A stretch of 64,000 bases of DNA from Lepiota brunneoincarnata (GCA_023014365.1 JAEBUN010000004.1:2852001-2916000); one strand, 5' to 3'; positions 34,451 to 49,132 are shown, counted from the first letter of the stretch. A program made the numbers and translations. The notes: generated from the letters alone by a model not told the origin.

Positions 34451-37214
34451 CTATCTACCGTCCTTGCTCTTCTTTGGGGCATCTTTGTACCATTCAGGTA
34501 CTACATTCGCCTTGGGTACCGCCCTCTTCCTCAGTTCTCGCACCTCCCTCTCCTCCTCCTCCTCCCTTTCTCTCCGCTTCTCCTCCTCCTCCATCTCTCG
34601 CTCCCTTTCCTTCTCTCTCACTGTCTCATCAAACTTTCTTCGCTCCTTGATCCGCTCCTCAGTAGCCAGGTGGAATGGCCGAGCTTGTACATTCTCTTTT
34701 CCGTCATCCCCCTCCCCACGTCGCAACTTGACACTTGGTATCGGGTGCAGACGTTGACCACCTCCACCACTACTACTCGACATTGATGATGCCGATCTCG
34801 TCATCCTTCCCTCATCCCCCTTACGGGCTTGAATACGAAGATCCGAAGCAAATTTGAACTCCACAGGGCGCGTAGAGCTACCCCGATACGTCAGGCCAGA
34901 CTAATACATTCAATGGTTAGATCAAAAGGAAAAAAAAAAGCCATACACAAAGCAAATAGACAGATGTCGTACTCACGCGTTTGAGGTCGCTCTTGACAGA
35001 CGACCCTATGTTCCCTGCATCATCCTCGGCGCCCGCATGTGTTTCTATCAACTTGAGTTTCCCTCTCTTCTCTCGTGCCTCTCTCCTAACCCGAACTTGT
35101 GCAACTCTTCTCCCCCGCTCGCTCGCACGCATCACCTCCGCATGGACAGAAGCAGGAACAGACCGTGGGCGCAGCGTTCTTCCTCCGTTGACGGACGAAC
35201 AGGCCTTTGACGCCCTTCGAAGCCGTGTTCGAGGCCCCGTCCCAGTCAACCCACTCACCACTCTCTTCGGATTTACCGTCGACCCTGACTGCTTCCCCAC
35301 TTTACTACCCATAGGCACAGTCCCCGAAATCATTGCCGACGCGCTCGTGGACTTCGCAGGTCCAGATTTCCCCACATTCACTTCCTCCTTATCGCCATCA
35401 TCCTCTATAATCAGACCCAAATCATTCACCGCGGTCCCACTGCTGCAAGACCCCACCTCCGAGAGTGCGGACAAAGAAGAAGCAGAAGCAGAATGTAACA
35501 AGGAATCCCCAGGAGTGAACGCAGGCGTGGGGATGGGCACCGCTCGCGCCAAATCCGAACCCTCCTCCTCCCCGCTTATGGGACTCGCACGTCCTTTGCC
35601 TTTCTTCCGGATTGGTTGGTCATGACAGTTTGATGCTGATAATGCCGATCTCTTCTTGCTTGTGCGTTGGGGTACATCCATCGGCTCTGGGGCCGGTAAC
35701 GTCGGAGGAAACGAGGGCACTCCGCTGCGTACTTGTCCCGCCGTGGATCGTATCACCCTACGTTTACGAGGGGAAAGTTGGGATAGCGTAAGTGGTTCAT
35801 CTTGATCATCATTGCTCCTGTGCCCAACACCGCTGTCGATAATGTCACTTCCACGAGACGGGTCAATCCGCTGATCTCCCGCGTTCAATTTGGTGTCCTG
35901 GGCAGATGAGTGTGCCTTTTCTCGCTCGGGCTTGCAACTCGGCTCCGCATTGGATGCCACCGAACTTGAAGCTCTAAGCGCACAATAATTATAATCCCTG
36001 TCATTTAGCATTATCTTGTTGATTTCTAATTGATGCGGCCTAACTCACCCCATGGTGTCCTTCTTCCTGTTCATAAGTTGTTGGCTATACGCTACCAGCC
36101 GTCCGGCTACACCTCTATCCGAAACGAATGAGGATAAACTCAAATCAGGGTTCTGTGTTTCATCAGTGATAAGGCCATCACCAATAGCTTCGGGTTTGGT
36201 CGGTGTCTTAGCAGGGAGAGAGGCAATCGTTGGAGCAGACGACTCGGTTTTAGACCTTGCGCTCACAGTCGCACCGGACTTTTTGTGATTCCGGGACTTG
36301 GCTATCCCCCCGGCGATGATTGGCTGATTACACCCAGAAGCATGTTAGGTTACCGATCGCAAGCGAATAACACCAAGAAAAGCGTCAGGTTCTCATCAAT
36401 GATTTGACATTTCGACAGGCGGACGAAAAAAAAAAAAAAAAAAAAAACACACACCCGGTTGAGCGCTTTCGTTATTGCTGTCGATCGCCGCCCCTCCGTC
36501 GGGACCCCACGGCCCTAACTTGTTCCCAACAGGCAATTTCTGTGATCCTTGGAGTTTTCCGGCAACTTGATGTTCCTCTTTTGTCAAGTCCGTGGCAGCA
36601 GCGCTGACTTGTGGCTGCGACCCATCTACATGTAAACCCAACTCAACGTGTGCGTGTCCAACTTCCAAATGCGATTCCAGCGGTGATCGTTCGGGGAACG
36701 TAGATGGAGGTGATGGCGGTATGTCATTCAGCGAGGTAGATGGGGTTGTCGATGTGAACGGACGGGGTGGCTGTTCCTGTCGTTCATATTTGTGGTACCC
36801 TGCCGCTGCTGCTTCTTCTTCTTCATGTGGGTCTTCTGCTTTGCGCCTCCCTAGTTCTTTATTCGATATAGATTCTTCAATGATCGGGGAAGGCTGGCCT
36901 TGGGCCTGCCCATACGAACCACTTGGTGATGGCGAAGCGACGTGCCTCTGTCGTTGTTGATGCACAGCACTAGACTCCCATCCTGACGGTCTAGGCGTGG
37001 ATTGGCTAACAATGCGCGAAGGGGTGTGATTTGTCGGTTTAATGACAGGTGCGGGTGTGGCCAGAATGGAGGTGTTTGCACCCTCAAAGAAGTTGTTGTC
37101 GTCGGCGAGAAGGTCATCGCCTTTAGGCATGGAGGAGGTTGGTATCTGAAACGAGAAAGAATAATCGGAGACCTCTGGCAGGTGTCTCAAGCTAAGGTCT
37201 TCTTCCATCAGCAT
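34451..37214 (-). CDS. TPX2-domain spindle protein
   Basis: Four exons (37214-36455, 36301-36049, 35973-34977, 34900-34451), about 800 residues, no frame correction. The N-terminal two thirds are disordered, Ser/Pro-rich and carry basic patches (SPRKRRVIRS, KKGKGRAS) that could be nuclear localisation signals. The C-terminus has the TPX2-family pattern: VEFKFASDLRIQARK, then ARPFHLATEERIKERRKFDE, a charged coiled coil of E/R/K, and KRAVPKANVVPEWYKDAPK. TPX2 proteins bind microtubules and Aurora kinase and nucleate spindle microtubules after RanGTP release from importin. Intron 1 has a 22-T run in the coding sense. Start could be ATG 37214 or the in-frame ATG six bases later. Confidence 0.8.
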
Positions 37215-39428
37215 GGTAGTGGCAAGAACGAGGATCCGAGTGGGCGTTTAGAGTGTCGTCCTTCTGTGCTGGGGGTCGTCGAGACTGGCACAATGGAAAA
37301 TGTCAACAAACGCCCAAAAACGCGTAGTTGGTGGCGCCGTTCGGAACCACGTGACCGAGTCTGATAAGACAAAGCCGGCTATAAACCAACGTCTACAACG
37401 CCGCACCACTTAGTACGGTACGGTACCCTAGCGAGAAATAGTAAGTTCTTTCGGGTCGGACTTGCCAATAGGGGCTTGCCAAGGCGATCCTCCCTCGACC
37501 TGTATAGAGTACGGTTTACAACATGGCAGCCTGCTCCAAATTGCTAAGGTAATAGGTTTACTATTTCGCAACGTCATCTTACAAAGAACGACGACATGGA
37601 GACTACCATCTGATGCGACCATGTATCTCCGAATGCGCGTTCCTTCACGGCAAACTTACGTCCGTAGCCAGAGGAGTTCTCCAGGCTAACTCAACATGGC
37701 CAAAGGACAGAAATAACGTGGTCATTTGATTCCAATATCAGTGCGCTCCAATGGGGTACTCAATCGTTGAGAAACAAACACTCCTGACCGCCCTATCGTC
37801 TGCGATCTTATTCACATCTCCGCCGCCTTCGCTGGGTCCGCAACAATTCCACCAAACGGTCGTACTCAGCCGACCCCCCCCCCCCCCCCCCCCCCCCCCG
37901 AAGCCGCCCTACACAACTGTGATTCCTCTCAGCCTGGTTCGCGGTCAGAGTTTAAGCGTGCTCATCGGGGATAGCACATCCCTTTCCCTACCATCCACCT
38001 TCCCTTGTTTTCTAGATTCCGATTCTCCCAAGAATTCCCGCCGCAAATCTCGGGAGGTGCGAAAGAAGCTCCCCCGGCCATCGTGGCCCAAGATACTCGG
38101 AAATTGCCTCGGACATCTTCCCCAACGCTTTCTCTCTTTTTTTCCCAGACGCCAACTGCGTCTGATAATGAATTCGTCTAAACCCTGGTTTCCGATACTC
38201 CCGCGCCTTCGAAAGAACATTGATTGCAACCGATCGTCGCTTTTATTCTGGTCACAGATAATCAGAACCTGTATAACGGTGTACTTTGGAGTCCCGCTTA
38301 TCGAACCCACGCCTATCATGCAAGGCAACGCCACAACAGAAACAGAAACCGTATGTGTATGGCCCAGGTCCACGATGAGACCAAAGGACTGGTGCAGTAG
38401 CTGAGTCTTCTGCTGGGTGGGCAGACCTTTCTTAGAAGAGATGCTCGATATTGATTGGCTTCCATCTTGCATCCCAAGAACTATTTCCAATCGATGATTC
38501 TTGCCTAGCCCTATATTTCTCCGGCTTCCCAGTGTCGCTCACAGAGATAGACCGTGACCTACAGCAGCCGTTCAGAAAAGTATCAGAGGAAACCGCGCCA
38601 CCCCCTTCCTTGAGACTCAAGCTCAGCGTTCGAATCGTCATACACCCCATACCAACCCCCCTCCAAGGCTTCTTTCTTATCAACCATGGCCCAATTCACC
38701 CTTCTCAACTCACAAACCCCAGCCCGGCATCGTAAACGGCATCTATTGCCCTATATCCAGGCACCCTGCAGATTCAATGGCATCATCACCACATTGAAGC
38801 CGGAGTGAAACCCCCCCCCCCCTCCACCTTCTTCGAAGCCTGATCATGATCACTCAAATCCAACCTTTCCAAATGAGCGGGTTTAGGACGCGTGACTTGC
38901 GCCAGGTCGGAAATTTTATTCAACTGCCAGACGCCGGTCCTCCCCAAAAAATGTCTCAGACGTTCAGGCGACCATTGCGGCCCGCGCAGGACCCTCGAGA
39001 GGCGCGGTTGGAGAACCCGACAAGCTTCAGGATTCAGGCGTCAGGGTTGCACGCACTCATCGTGTTCGCAAACCGACCTGACTCGCTCGCTCGAGAGAAG
39101 TCCTGACACGTTCAGCCCTGGTCTGGACCCCACCACCACCACCACCCCCCATGCCCAAGCATACACGCGCCGCTTGTGCCCAGCATTTACTCTTGTGCCT
39201 ATTGTTATGCCGGTTACTAGCGTAGCTCTCTTGCAAATGAAGGTCCGACCAGACCTGGAGGTGCATGCGGAACGGATCATCTCCAATCAAACACTTCCTG
39301 CTTACTCGGTGATGAAGCTGATAGAAAATTTCAGTGGAGATGATGCATCAGCCAACTATGACGAAAGCCGAGACGAGCATACACAGCATAGGTTGTTCTG
39401 GTTCAATTCATAGAAGCACTGTTCATCA
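37215..39428. other. Spacer with uncertain frames and a 26-base C run
   Basis: No confident gene. Plus-strand frames exist: 37751-38404 (interrupted by the C run, giving a Pro run) and 38451-38735 with natural-looking composition (LYFSGFPVSLTEIDRDLQQP). Between about 38140 and 38540 a single plus frame is protein-like but broken by five stops. These could be remnants of a gene. The end of the minus NIF3 gene begins at 39429. Confidence 0.35.
37874..37899. repeat. Poly-C run (26)
   Basis: The longest homopolymer in the window. Length is likely to be unreliable in the assembly. Confidence 0.9.
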
Positions 39429-40706
39429 TCATACAAGCTGGAGTGGATGCGTATCTGCTTCGCTAACGACAACCTCCACGCCTACAAGCCCTTGCCCACC
39501 GGTTCCCGCGCTGCGAAGCTCAGCGAGCAGCTTGCTGGCCAAGATAGGAAGATATCCACGTTCGGTATTGTCATGTCCACCTATAACCAAGAGCTGATGA
39601 GTCATATTTAGGTGAAGTTTATGTAGTCAGCTTACAGAGTATGACGTGCCTTCCGGTTGCAACAGCAGCTAGAACCTCGTGCTGAGATCACGAAGTTGAG
39701 TCTTATGAAGAACGTGTCGGTGTGAATGTCGAAGGACCTACGTGAGACATTTCTCCCGTGAGGTATACATCTGCTTGCTTCCCGGCCAGCATCGACCCAC
39801 CCGAGCCAGCGCAAATGGCGATAGTACGTACAAGAGATGATCGGGATTCGGTCGTTGCTGGATAGCCAACTGAAACTGATGAAAGCGCACAGCGCCATGG
39901 CATCGGTAAAGACAAGGTGAGCCCATCAGAACAAGGAAAAAAAAAGCCAATACCATGGAAAGAAGGCTAACGTTGCGAAAGCTTCAAATGCGATTTCACC
40001 CTTTCCACCAAGTTTGTCGAAGCCAATCGGCTCACGGAGCGACAGCAAGCGTCCCTCACCACCTTCACTTAATCCGCTGACAGGGTGGAATTTTTCTCCC
40101 ACAAGGTGTTTGACTTGCCCGTCTTCCCTCTTTCCCATCAACCCTTCGGCGAGCCAGTCGTTGATTCCCTCCCCAGACCGAGTCCAGCGCTGAATGGGGA
40201 CTGTAGACTGATATGCCTTCTGCTGTGCACTTGAGTAGGGATGCTTGCAAAGGATTCGCAAGTGTAAATGATTGTAAACCCTTGAAGATGGCAGGGTGGT
40301 AGGCTACGATAACCGAGGCTTCTTCAGCCAATGATTCTGATAAGACTGCCTGGGTCAGGCTACGAGGTCCAAGTGAAAATGTGCCTCTTTCTGTGAAACA
40401 CAGCGCAAAGTTACCCACTCGATCGTTAATAACACTCGTCTTCGGTTCGGTTTGAAAACAGGGGATTCTGATCAAAAATCCACAGGAAAGATCAGAAAAT
40501 GTTGGATATTCTTTGTTTTCCTGTACACCACTACACACACCTAGGAGTAGGCCAACCTGAATGAAAGTTCGTGAGATGAGATCTGTGTGACAGGCCAGGG
40601 AATTAGAAAAAAAAAAAAAACTGACATTATCCCACTTTTCCGCCAGGCGCAGCGGTGCTATTTTTTCCATGGCAAGACAAACATGCCTGAGAAGAGTGTT
40701 GGACAT
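39429..40706 (-). CDS. NIF3: NIF3 family metal-dependent protein
   Basis: NIF3/YqfO-type protein of the GTP cyclohydrolase I type 2 fold; binds two metals, function in the cell still unclear. Motifs in order: MEKIAPLRLAEKWDNVGLLL (N-terminal signature), VLLTIDLTQAV, IVAYHPAIFKGLQ (the YHPxxF metal-site motif), SPHSALDSVWGGINDWL, TIAICAGSGGSML, ADVYLTGEMSHHEVL and CGHDNTERGYLP, all conserved. Six introns; NIF3 residues metal-binding His of YHP, HSALD and SHHE are present. Two +1 insertions are needed: plus-strand CCC at 40167-40169 (GGINDWL) and CCC at 39999-40001 (GGKVKSHLKLSQ). The frame is open upstream to 40859, so a longer N-terminus is possible, but the ATG at 40706 fits the family. Confidence 0.9.
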
Positions 40707-42397
40707 TGTGGGAGACAGGCGATGAAGGAATGTAGTTCGTAACGGATTGGATTTGAACGTGAGTTTCCAGCTGGAACCTAGTGTTTGTGATCGTGTTACC
40801 CTGTGTGGCCAAATTCTTTTGTCCGGTTCTCTCGTAAGCACAGTCAGGTACCCAATCATTCATCCTGTGTTTTGTTTGATGCAGCTCTGAACGCGTCCTT
40901 GTTGAAGCTGCAAGATCTTCTTTAATCCAGGCCTCGTCTTACGGTATCGGTAAGTTATATCAAGCCAGGGCTACAAGCCCGGTGAACTCCATGCAAGCGG
41001 AGACAGCGGGGGTTTGTCAATGTTCCTTGCTGGGGTTTTTGACACACGAGGAAATCGCTATTCTACTTCTCCATCGCACAGCACGCCACTCAACTCCTCC
41101 CACTACACACATTCGGAGTTAAAGGTTCCGTTGATGAGGGGAATTCTTTTATCGCTGTCGCAAGCGCCCAGAACGGTTTACGATGCCGGACCCGACTGGC
41201 GGGGGACATGCGTCATCATGCCCCTCGTCCGACCTTCGTGTGACTCGAGTGGCAAAGATGACCTGTGCCTCTCTTGTTTTTCCTCCTCCCCCCCCCCTTC
41301 CCCTTCCGCCACAAATCGGACAATTTGATCTCTGGCAGTGCCCAGCTCGTATACAACAACAACAACGGCTCGAACGATGCCTCGTGCAATAAATCATCCT
41401 CCAAAAGGCGCTCTGGAACAGAATTGTATTCCTCAAAAGAAGCCTCAACACAGTTCAAGTGTTCATGATCGGGAAACAGCACCGTCGTAACAATTCAAAC
41501 TTGGCAGCATCACTCCTTGGCCAAAACGTTTCGAATCACGCCAACAGCAGCTCTACAAATCACAGCTGTGAACAAAGGCAATATTTGAATTTCATTTATC
41601 AAGCCGAAAGTTGAAATAAAAACGGCGTCCACAGTCATTAACTGAATGGCTTGCTTCGGGATTGACCAAATGGCAGACCAGTTCAGCAAATTCAACGACC
41701 GGGCGCCAACTGTTTTAGTTGAATGCGGCGGCCGGGTACCACTACGGTGGTTGGATTGGGGCTAGCTCTGATGCCCGCTGCGCCTTGCAGCTGACTGAAC
41801 TGTAGAAAAGCGTCCCTCTTTGCTTGCGATATGATATTATGCACCATCTCAAGGGGCCGAGGGTCGTGGATACGTCCGCGGATACCTCGGAGCGCTGGAT
41901 GACCGAGCACGACTGGGTCATCATGAACAGGAAGTCCGGCACTGTGGTCGTTGCGGGGTGGGGATAAGTTCCCCCGATGTTCAAGCTTCTCGATATCGGG
42001 GTGCAGCCGCTGACCCGACTAGTTATTTACGGAACGATGAACCCAGTCAGGGTCGTAGTTGCGTGGCATTACAGAGCTGTAGGTCCCCTCCGCGAGTTCG
42101 GCACCACATATAGACCTTTGCACTGAAGAACCGGTTTGGAGCATTCAAAGAGCTGAGCGTGGCGCTATTCGTGATCATTGCAAGACCTCGGAGTTGACCT
42201 TCCATGCAAAGATGTAAGAAAAAGATGCACTGATAGTGGGTGCGGCAGAAGCCCGGAAATGTCGCGTTGCAAAGGGAATATCGGCAAACAATTGGTTTCC
42301 CCTCCTGACTCAACAGCCATGAGATTCCAGACAAGTCGGAAATGAAAGATTAGATTGATGCTGGCTTCTTGATAACAAATGGGAAGTTCTACATAAT
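40707..42397 (-). other. Spacer with orphan minus-strand frames
   Basis: Three minus-strand frames look more protein-like than chance but match nothing I know: 41990-41694 (PRPLEMVHNIISQAKRDAFL), 41695-41510 (hydrophobic, possible membrane helix) and 41482 to about 41330 (PERLLEDDLLHEASFEPLLL). They cannot be joined into one frame by obvious introns. They may be remnants of a gene or element. A 10-base C run lies at 41288-41297. Confidence 0.35.
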
Positions 42398-44457
<2,060 letters not shown>

Positions 44458-44517
44458 GGCGGTTGTGGAAGACGTTGAACGCTGCGTTCGGAATCTGGCG
44501 GGTTTGCGTGACAGCAT

Positions 44518-44590
44518 TGTGACTGGTATGGTAGCACACCACCCAGCGTGACACTAACGCGGCATCCCGTTCTCAGCAGGCAAGGTCAAT
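44518..44590. promoter_or_regulatory. Divergent promoter NDUFS2 / ATG27
   Basis: Only 73 nt separate the upstream NDUFS2 ATG (44517, minus) from the ATG27 start (44591, plus), or 133 nt if NDUFS2 starts at 44457. The two genes must share control sequence. No TATA box is evident. Confidence 0.6.
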
Positions 44591-46053
44591 ATGCGCCGCT
44601 TGATACTCCTTCTCACCCTGGGCATCACTGCGTTCGTTTCTGCAGAAGAGGCTCCATGTACGACACATAGCGACGGAAAATACTACGATCTGAATGCCCT
44701 TAAGGGAAGGTGCGCCGCCATTGCATGATCACGTCCAATTATATGCTTCTCACCCCATATTCTGTTCAGAAAGGACGCCGAGCTGACGACTCCGGGAGGA
44801 CTCACACTGTCGATAAACGTGTGCCAGACCATCACAACAGAGACCTACGGTCTAAAGGACGACATTAAAGCCGATGAAGTCGCTGGCGTGGTGCGCAAGG
44901 CGCACGGGACACTTTTCGATCGGGTAGGCACCCTCGACTATACAATCCTTATACCCAAGAAATGCCAATCTCTACTCCAGGAAAGTAAATACCACCCTTT
45001 CAGTGGTGGATTCAAAGCCAAGGCTTGTACTCTCAGGTGGATCGCAGTGCAAAGCAACGGCAGATGGATCGGCCCTTGACCTACGGGCTTCCAGCATCAT
45101 CGAATTTGTCTGCGATACATCGATATTTGGCCCAGGTCAACCCCGTCTTCTAGGACAGCTTCCCCCTGGAGACGATGAGCTCGGCTGCGCGTATTTCATT
45201 GAATGGAAGACACATGTGAGATATTCTCTCTATTCAATCCTCTTAGCAGTTCTTCCTGACTTTTTCGTAGTTTGCATGTCCTACCAGCGAAAAAAGCGGC
45301 GTCTGGGGCTTCTTTGCTGTATTAGCCGTCGTGTGCGCCCTTTTGCCCTCGTTATTCTTCAATTATCTTGACGCAACCCCACAGCGCTCTGATTCTCCTC
45401 ATGATATACACCGTGTTGGGCACGCTGTACAACCGCTATGTCCTTACAACTGCGCGGTTTTGACCAAATACCACAATTCTCTCTCGAAAGCATGAGATAT
45501 CATGCACGCGAAGCCATGGACTGGATAAAAGACATTCTCGCTGCCTATAATGTTGGCAGGCGGCGGAGGTGGCTTGCCTTATGCTTCCCGTAACTCAACA
45601 GCCACAAACCCGGTCAGCCACCATACCCAAACAAACGAAGATTCAAGCAATAATTTCATTCGACCCCAAACGTCGATCCGCCGCCCATCTCAACAGAATA
45701 CAAATCCAGTCTCTCACCATACACAAGCCCAACACGAGATCCAACCAACACGAATTAGTTCAAGCTCACCCCCGCCACCGCCACCCAAACAACCTTTCTC
45801 CCAGTTCGTTCCGCGACGCGTTGACCTTGGCAGCCATGTCCCAACAAAAGAGGACCGGGAGTTTACGCTCGGCGATGATGACGAAGGGGAAGAGTTACAA
45901 GACAAGTCTACCCCTGCTGCTCCCGAAGCCCCACCCACTCCCACGAATGTCGGAAGCTCAACGACCGGTGACTCTGGCGTGCTTAACCGTGGGGACGCCA
46001 AGTTATCCGCAATTCGGGGGCGAGACACAGAGGGGGGACCCATCCGACTATGA
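44591..46053 (+). CDS. ATG27: Autophagy-related protein 27
   Basis: Type I membrane protein that cycles between Golgi, endosome and pre-autophagosomal structure and supports Atg9 movement. Signal peptide MRRLILLLTLGITAFVSA; luminal MRH-like domain with paired Cys (APCTTHSDGKYYDLNAL, INVCQTITTETYGL, GGSQCKATADG, EFVCDTS, LGCAYFIEWKT.FACP); membrane helix GVWGFFAVLAVV continuing ALILLMIYTVLGTLYNRYV; cytosolic LRGFDQIPQF and MRYHAREAMDWIKDIL; a long disordered tail with two NPVSHHTQ repeats and end GPIRL. Four or five introns. Three +1 insertions: near 44911, 45443-45445 and 45556-45561; each repair joins conserved blocks. The tail is longer than in yeast but usual in basidiomycetes as I recall them. 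Confidence 0.88.
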
Positions 46054-48057
46054 CGCATTCATTTAATCTGATCAAAGTACATTACTATTCTTGTTATCTG
46101 TGCTTTCGAGACCTATCGTTATTTTATTGCGTACACCTGGTTTCTTCACATGGTTCATCAACCACGTTCCTCTCCGGGAGATATTCGCCACTGACGACAA
46201 AAGTGCTGATGATCGAGTCGCCTTCGATGTGGCCTTACATGTCTACGCCTCTCGGACTATGTATCACATTGGCACGCCCCACTTCTGATTGTCGTTCTAA
46301 AGTCCGAATGAATAGATACATGTGTACATGTGTTCTCCCGACATGACTGATGCTTTGACTGATCCAAACCAACATGTGACGACTAGAACTGTTCATAGTT
46401 GCGCTTCGGGAGCGGCAAAAGAAGCCATGTACCAGTAACACGCACCCCGTCCTTTGCAGCAATGACTCGCATCCGCAGGTCACTTGGTACTCAGCAACCT
46501 ACCCACCAGGCAGTGGCGTAGCAGTCGCAAGGGTACCTGGCGGCATGACGCACCATTAAACCATAAACCGCAACTAGAAGTTCGTAGAATTTTCCTCTCC
46601 AACCAGGCTGAAATTCAGCTCAGAAATGGTTCAAACACATGACGAGGGGGAAGGGGGGGGACCCAAAACGCTGTCCATCAACCCCCCCCATCCACCGACA
46701 CCCACGTAGTACTCTCCCTCCCTTCCCCCTCTTCCCATTGGAAGGCTTCTCTGACATTGCTTGCTTCCCTTCTTTAATCCCTCGACCACTCACACGCTGC
46801 GACAGCACCGGAGACTCCAACTACAAACTCATTCAAGCCGACCTTCGCGTGACCACAAAAAAAAAACACTCCACAAAGTATGTATGAGTGGGAGACAGAG
46901 AGAGAGAGAGATGGAGGGGGAGGGGAAAGAGATTCTCATCCCCTCCCCCCTCCCCTTCAACAAATTACCTTTCACCGGCCGCGCTCGCCTGAATATCCAC
47001 GTTTTCGTTTTTCTGTCCAGCCAAAACAGCCCGCACCAGCCTGGGGTCATTAACCTAATCTAACCGCCCAATCTTAGTCCTTGTGCCTTTTTGTATAAAT
47101 CTTATCACCGAAGCCGGAACTTGGGACTGCCGTAAACGAAGAAACAAGTGACAAAAAAAAAGATTGATAGCCAAGAACAAATGACCTGTGCTGAAGTAGA
47201 GTTTGTAGATCAGGTTCTCCCGGCGAAGCACTGCAAAGGTGACAATTCCACAAGTGGACTGTGCCGTGCGTGCGTGCGTGCGTGGCAAGCCCTCTCCCAG
47301 TTCGTCTCCTTACCCCAATTCAGATGAAACAAGGGTCGAGTCTCCGGCCCGTCCGAACCTTTTCCACCCCCCTCCTCTCGCCTCTCTCCTCAAGGCGGCC
47401 CCCCGTCCTAAATCGGGCTGCTGGGTTTCTCGGGCACGAGCAGAGACACGAGCAGAACATCTGGTATTAATAACATCCACGCCACGACGGCTTTGAAATC
47501 TATTCACCGAAGGACACGGTAAAGGGATTTCGTCGGTTTCGAAATGAAATCCACCCCCCCCCCCCTCCACTGCTTCTTCTTCTTTCCTCGACCCTAACAA
47601 CTTAGGGTCGAACACCTACCTTCGCGGACGGTCAACACAATGGGGTTAACAACCCATACAAACACCTAAAACCAAACCACTTAACCTGTCTCTACAGCAA
47701 ATCACACAGAATGGTGGCGTCACGTCGTGCATCCCTCCGACCCCCCGGCTCCGGACCCCTCTTCCCCCCCCCCCCCAGTCCAGTTCATGACAATCAAATC
47801 CGCGCTCACTACTCAACTTGGAATCCACAAAAGAAAGAAAACCGGACAGGAGTACCGCAGGTTCATCTCAACAACTCACGTTTTACCCCCGCATCGGACA
47901 ACTCCCAACAAAAGCAGCAATCACCAAGGGATCTCTTTCTCTTGACCAGCGCCAGCCTACTCAACCAGCCCGTCCGCCCGGGTGACAAAAAACAACAACA
48001 CGCAAACTGACGACGGAATCCATCCATCCATTCCAATCTCGTGAACCGCCACCCCCG

Positions 48058-48079
48058 CTGCTGCTGCTGCTGCTGCTGC
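48058..48079. repeat. (CTG)n trinucleotide repeat
   Basis: Seven copies directly before a 12-base C run (48096-48107). The minus strand would encode an Ala or Ser run, but I do not think it is coding. Confidence 0.85.
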
Positions 48080-48324
48080 GCTTGAACTGATAAGTCCCCC
48101 CCCCCCCATCAGAATCAAAATGGGGATAACCCTCATAACCGCCTTCCAAACCTTCACCGGCACCTTCTCGGAAGAGCTGGCCTGACCTGACCTGGCCTGG
48201 CCTGGACCGCAGACAATCAAAATCCTGGGCTTTTTTGTCCGCGCGCGCGCGTTTTCTCTTCTTTATCTTATTTTATTTTTATGTTGTTATCCTCTCAGGA
48301 CACTCAACGTCATTCTCAGCGCGA

Positions 48325-48344
48325 AATTGAATTGAATTGAATTG
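48325..48344. repeat. (AATTG)n pentanucleotide repeat
   Basis: About four tandem copies immediately before the CTCTC plus 19-base C run at 48365-48383. Confidence 0.85.
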
Positions 48345-48364
48345 ATGACACGGGTCTAGCCTCT

Positions 48365-48383
48365 CCCCCCCCCCCCCCCCCCC
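48365..48383. repeat. Poly-C run (19)
   Basis: Second longest homopolymer of the window; another nine-base C run lies at about 48431. Confidence 0.9.
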
Positions 48384-49132
48384 AAGTTAGGTTGGCGAGA
48401 AGTTGGGGGGCATATACTACCACGCGCCTCCCCCCCCCAATTGTTCTATGTATATGCGACGAGTGCGCAGCGGAGCTGACCTCAAGGCCAAGAGGCCTGT
48501 TTGATCGCCAAAGGAGCGTATATAGTTGCGACTGGAACACGCTAATTAAGCGGCATAAATAGATTCGGGTCTTTTTTTTTTTTTCTCTGTGCGCCAAAAA
48601 TATATATCAAGCTGGCTTCTTAGCACCATTCAAATGTGCATTGAACCCTGCGGAATCTATAATTTTGCAACCGCGAACATTGCAACTATATGACGAAGCG
48701 ATCTATTTATTTTTAGGTGGATTTCCGTCCTGGTTTGTCAGCCACGTTTAGAAACAGGCCATTATTGTATTAGATTGCTACGCAGTTGAGCAACAAAGAA
48801 AACCTAATCTAGAAACATCCGCTGCGGGACCAGCAGATATTTATCACAAACAGAACATAGAATAATAAAAACGAGAAACGTAAAGGATCAGAATGGAAAG
48901 TCTATGAATGGGAGTGCAGAGGAGTTATGCTATAGAAGAACAACTGGTTCGGATAACAGCATGAGAGTGTTCGATCATCGTGGGGCAAGATAAAGATAAA
49001 GAATCGTTATCATCATGTCGGCATGCAACGAAAAAGCAACAAGACGCCAAGCAGGAACAGCAGAAACAAAGCGGATGGAAATGAACAGCATTAAAGGACA
49101 TGAACAAGAGAGGAAAAGTGGAAGATCTCGTA

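Larger units (their letters stand above)
46054..49132. other. Spacer rich in C runs
   Basis: No gene called. It has C runs at 47554-47565, 47764-47776, 48096-48107 and 48365-48383, (GCGT)n near 47263-47284, (CTG)n at 48058-48079 and (AATTG)n at 48325-48344. Frames of up to 100 codons overlap these tracts and look spurious. The last ~250 nt are the 3' side of the minus gene starting at 51991. Confidence 0.45.

Noticed and set aside
34241..34786. 181-codon plus-strand frame
   Set aside because: Antisense to the last TPX2-like exon; Leu/Pro/Ser-rich mirror of the charged coiled coil.
34981..35625. 214-codon plus-strand frame
   Set aside because: Antisense to TPX2-like exon 3, which has correct splice junctions on both sides.
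37945..38490. 181-codon minus-strand frame
   Set aside because: No motif, no splice context, basic low-quality composition; opposite to an equally weak plus frame.
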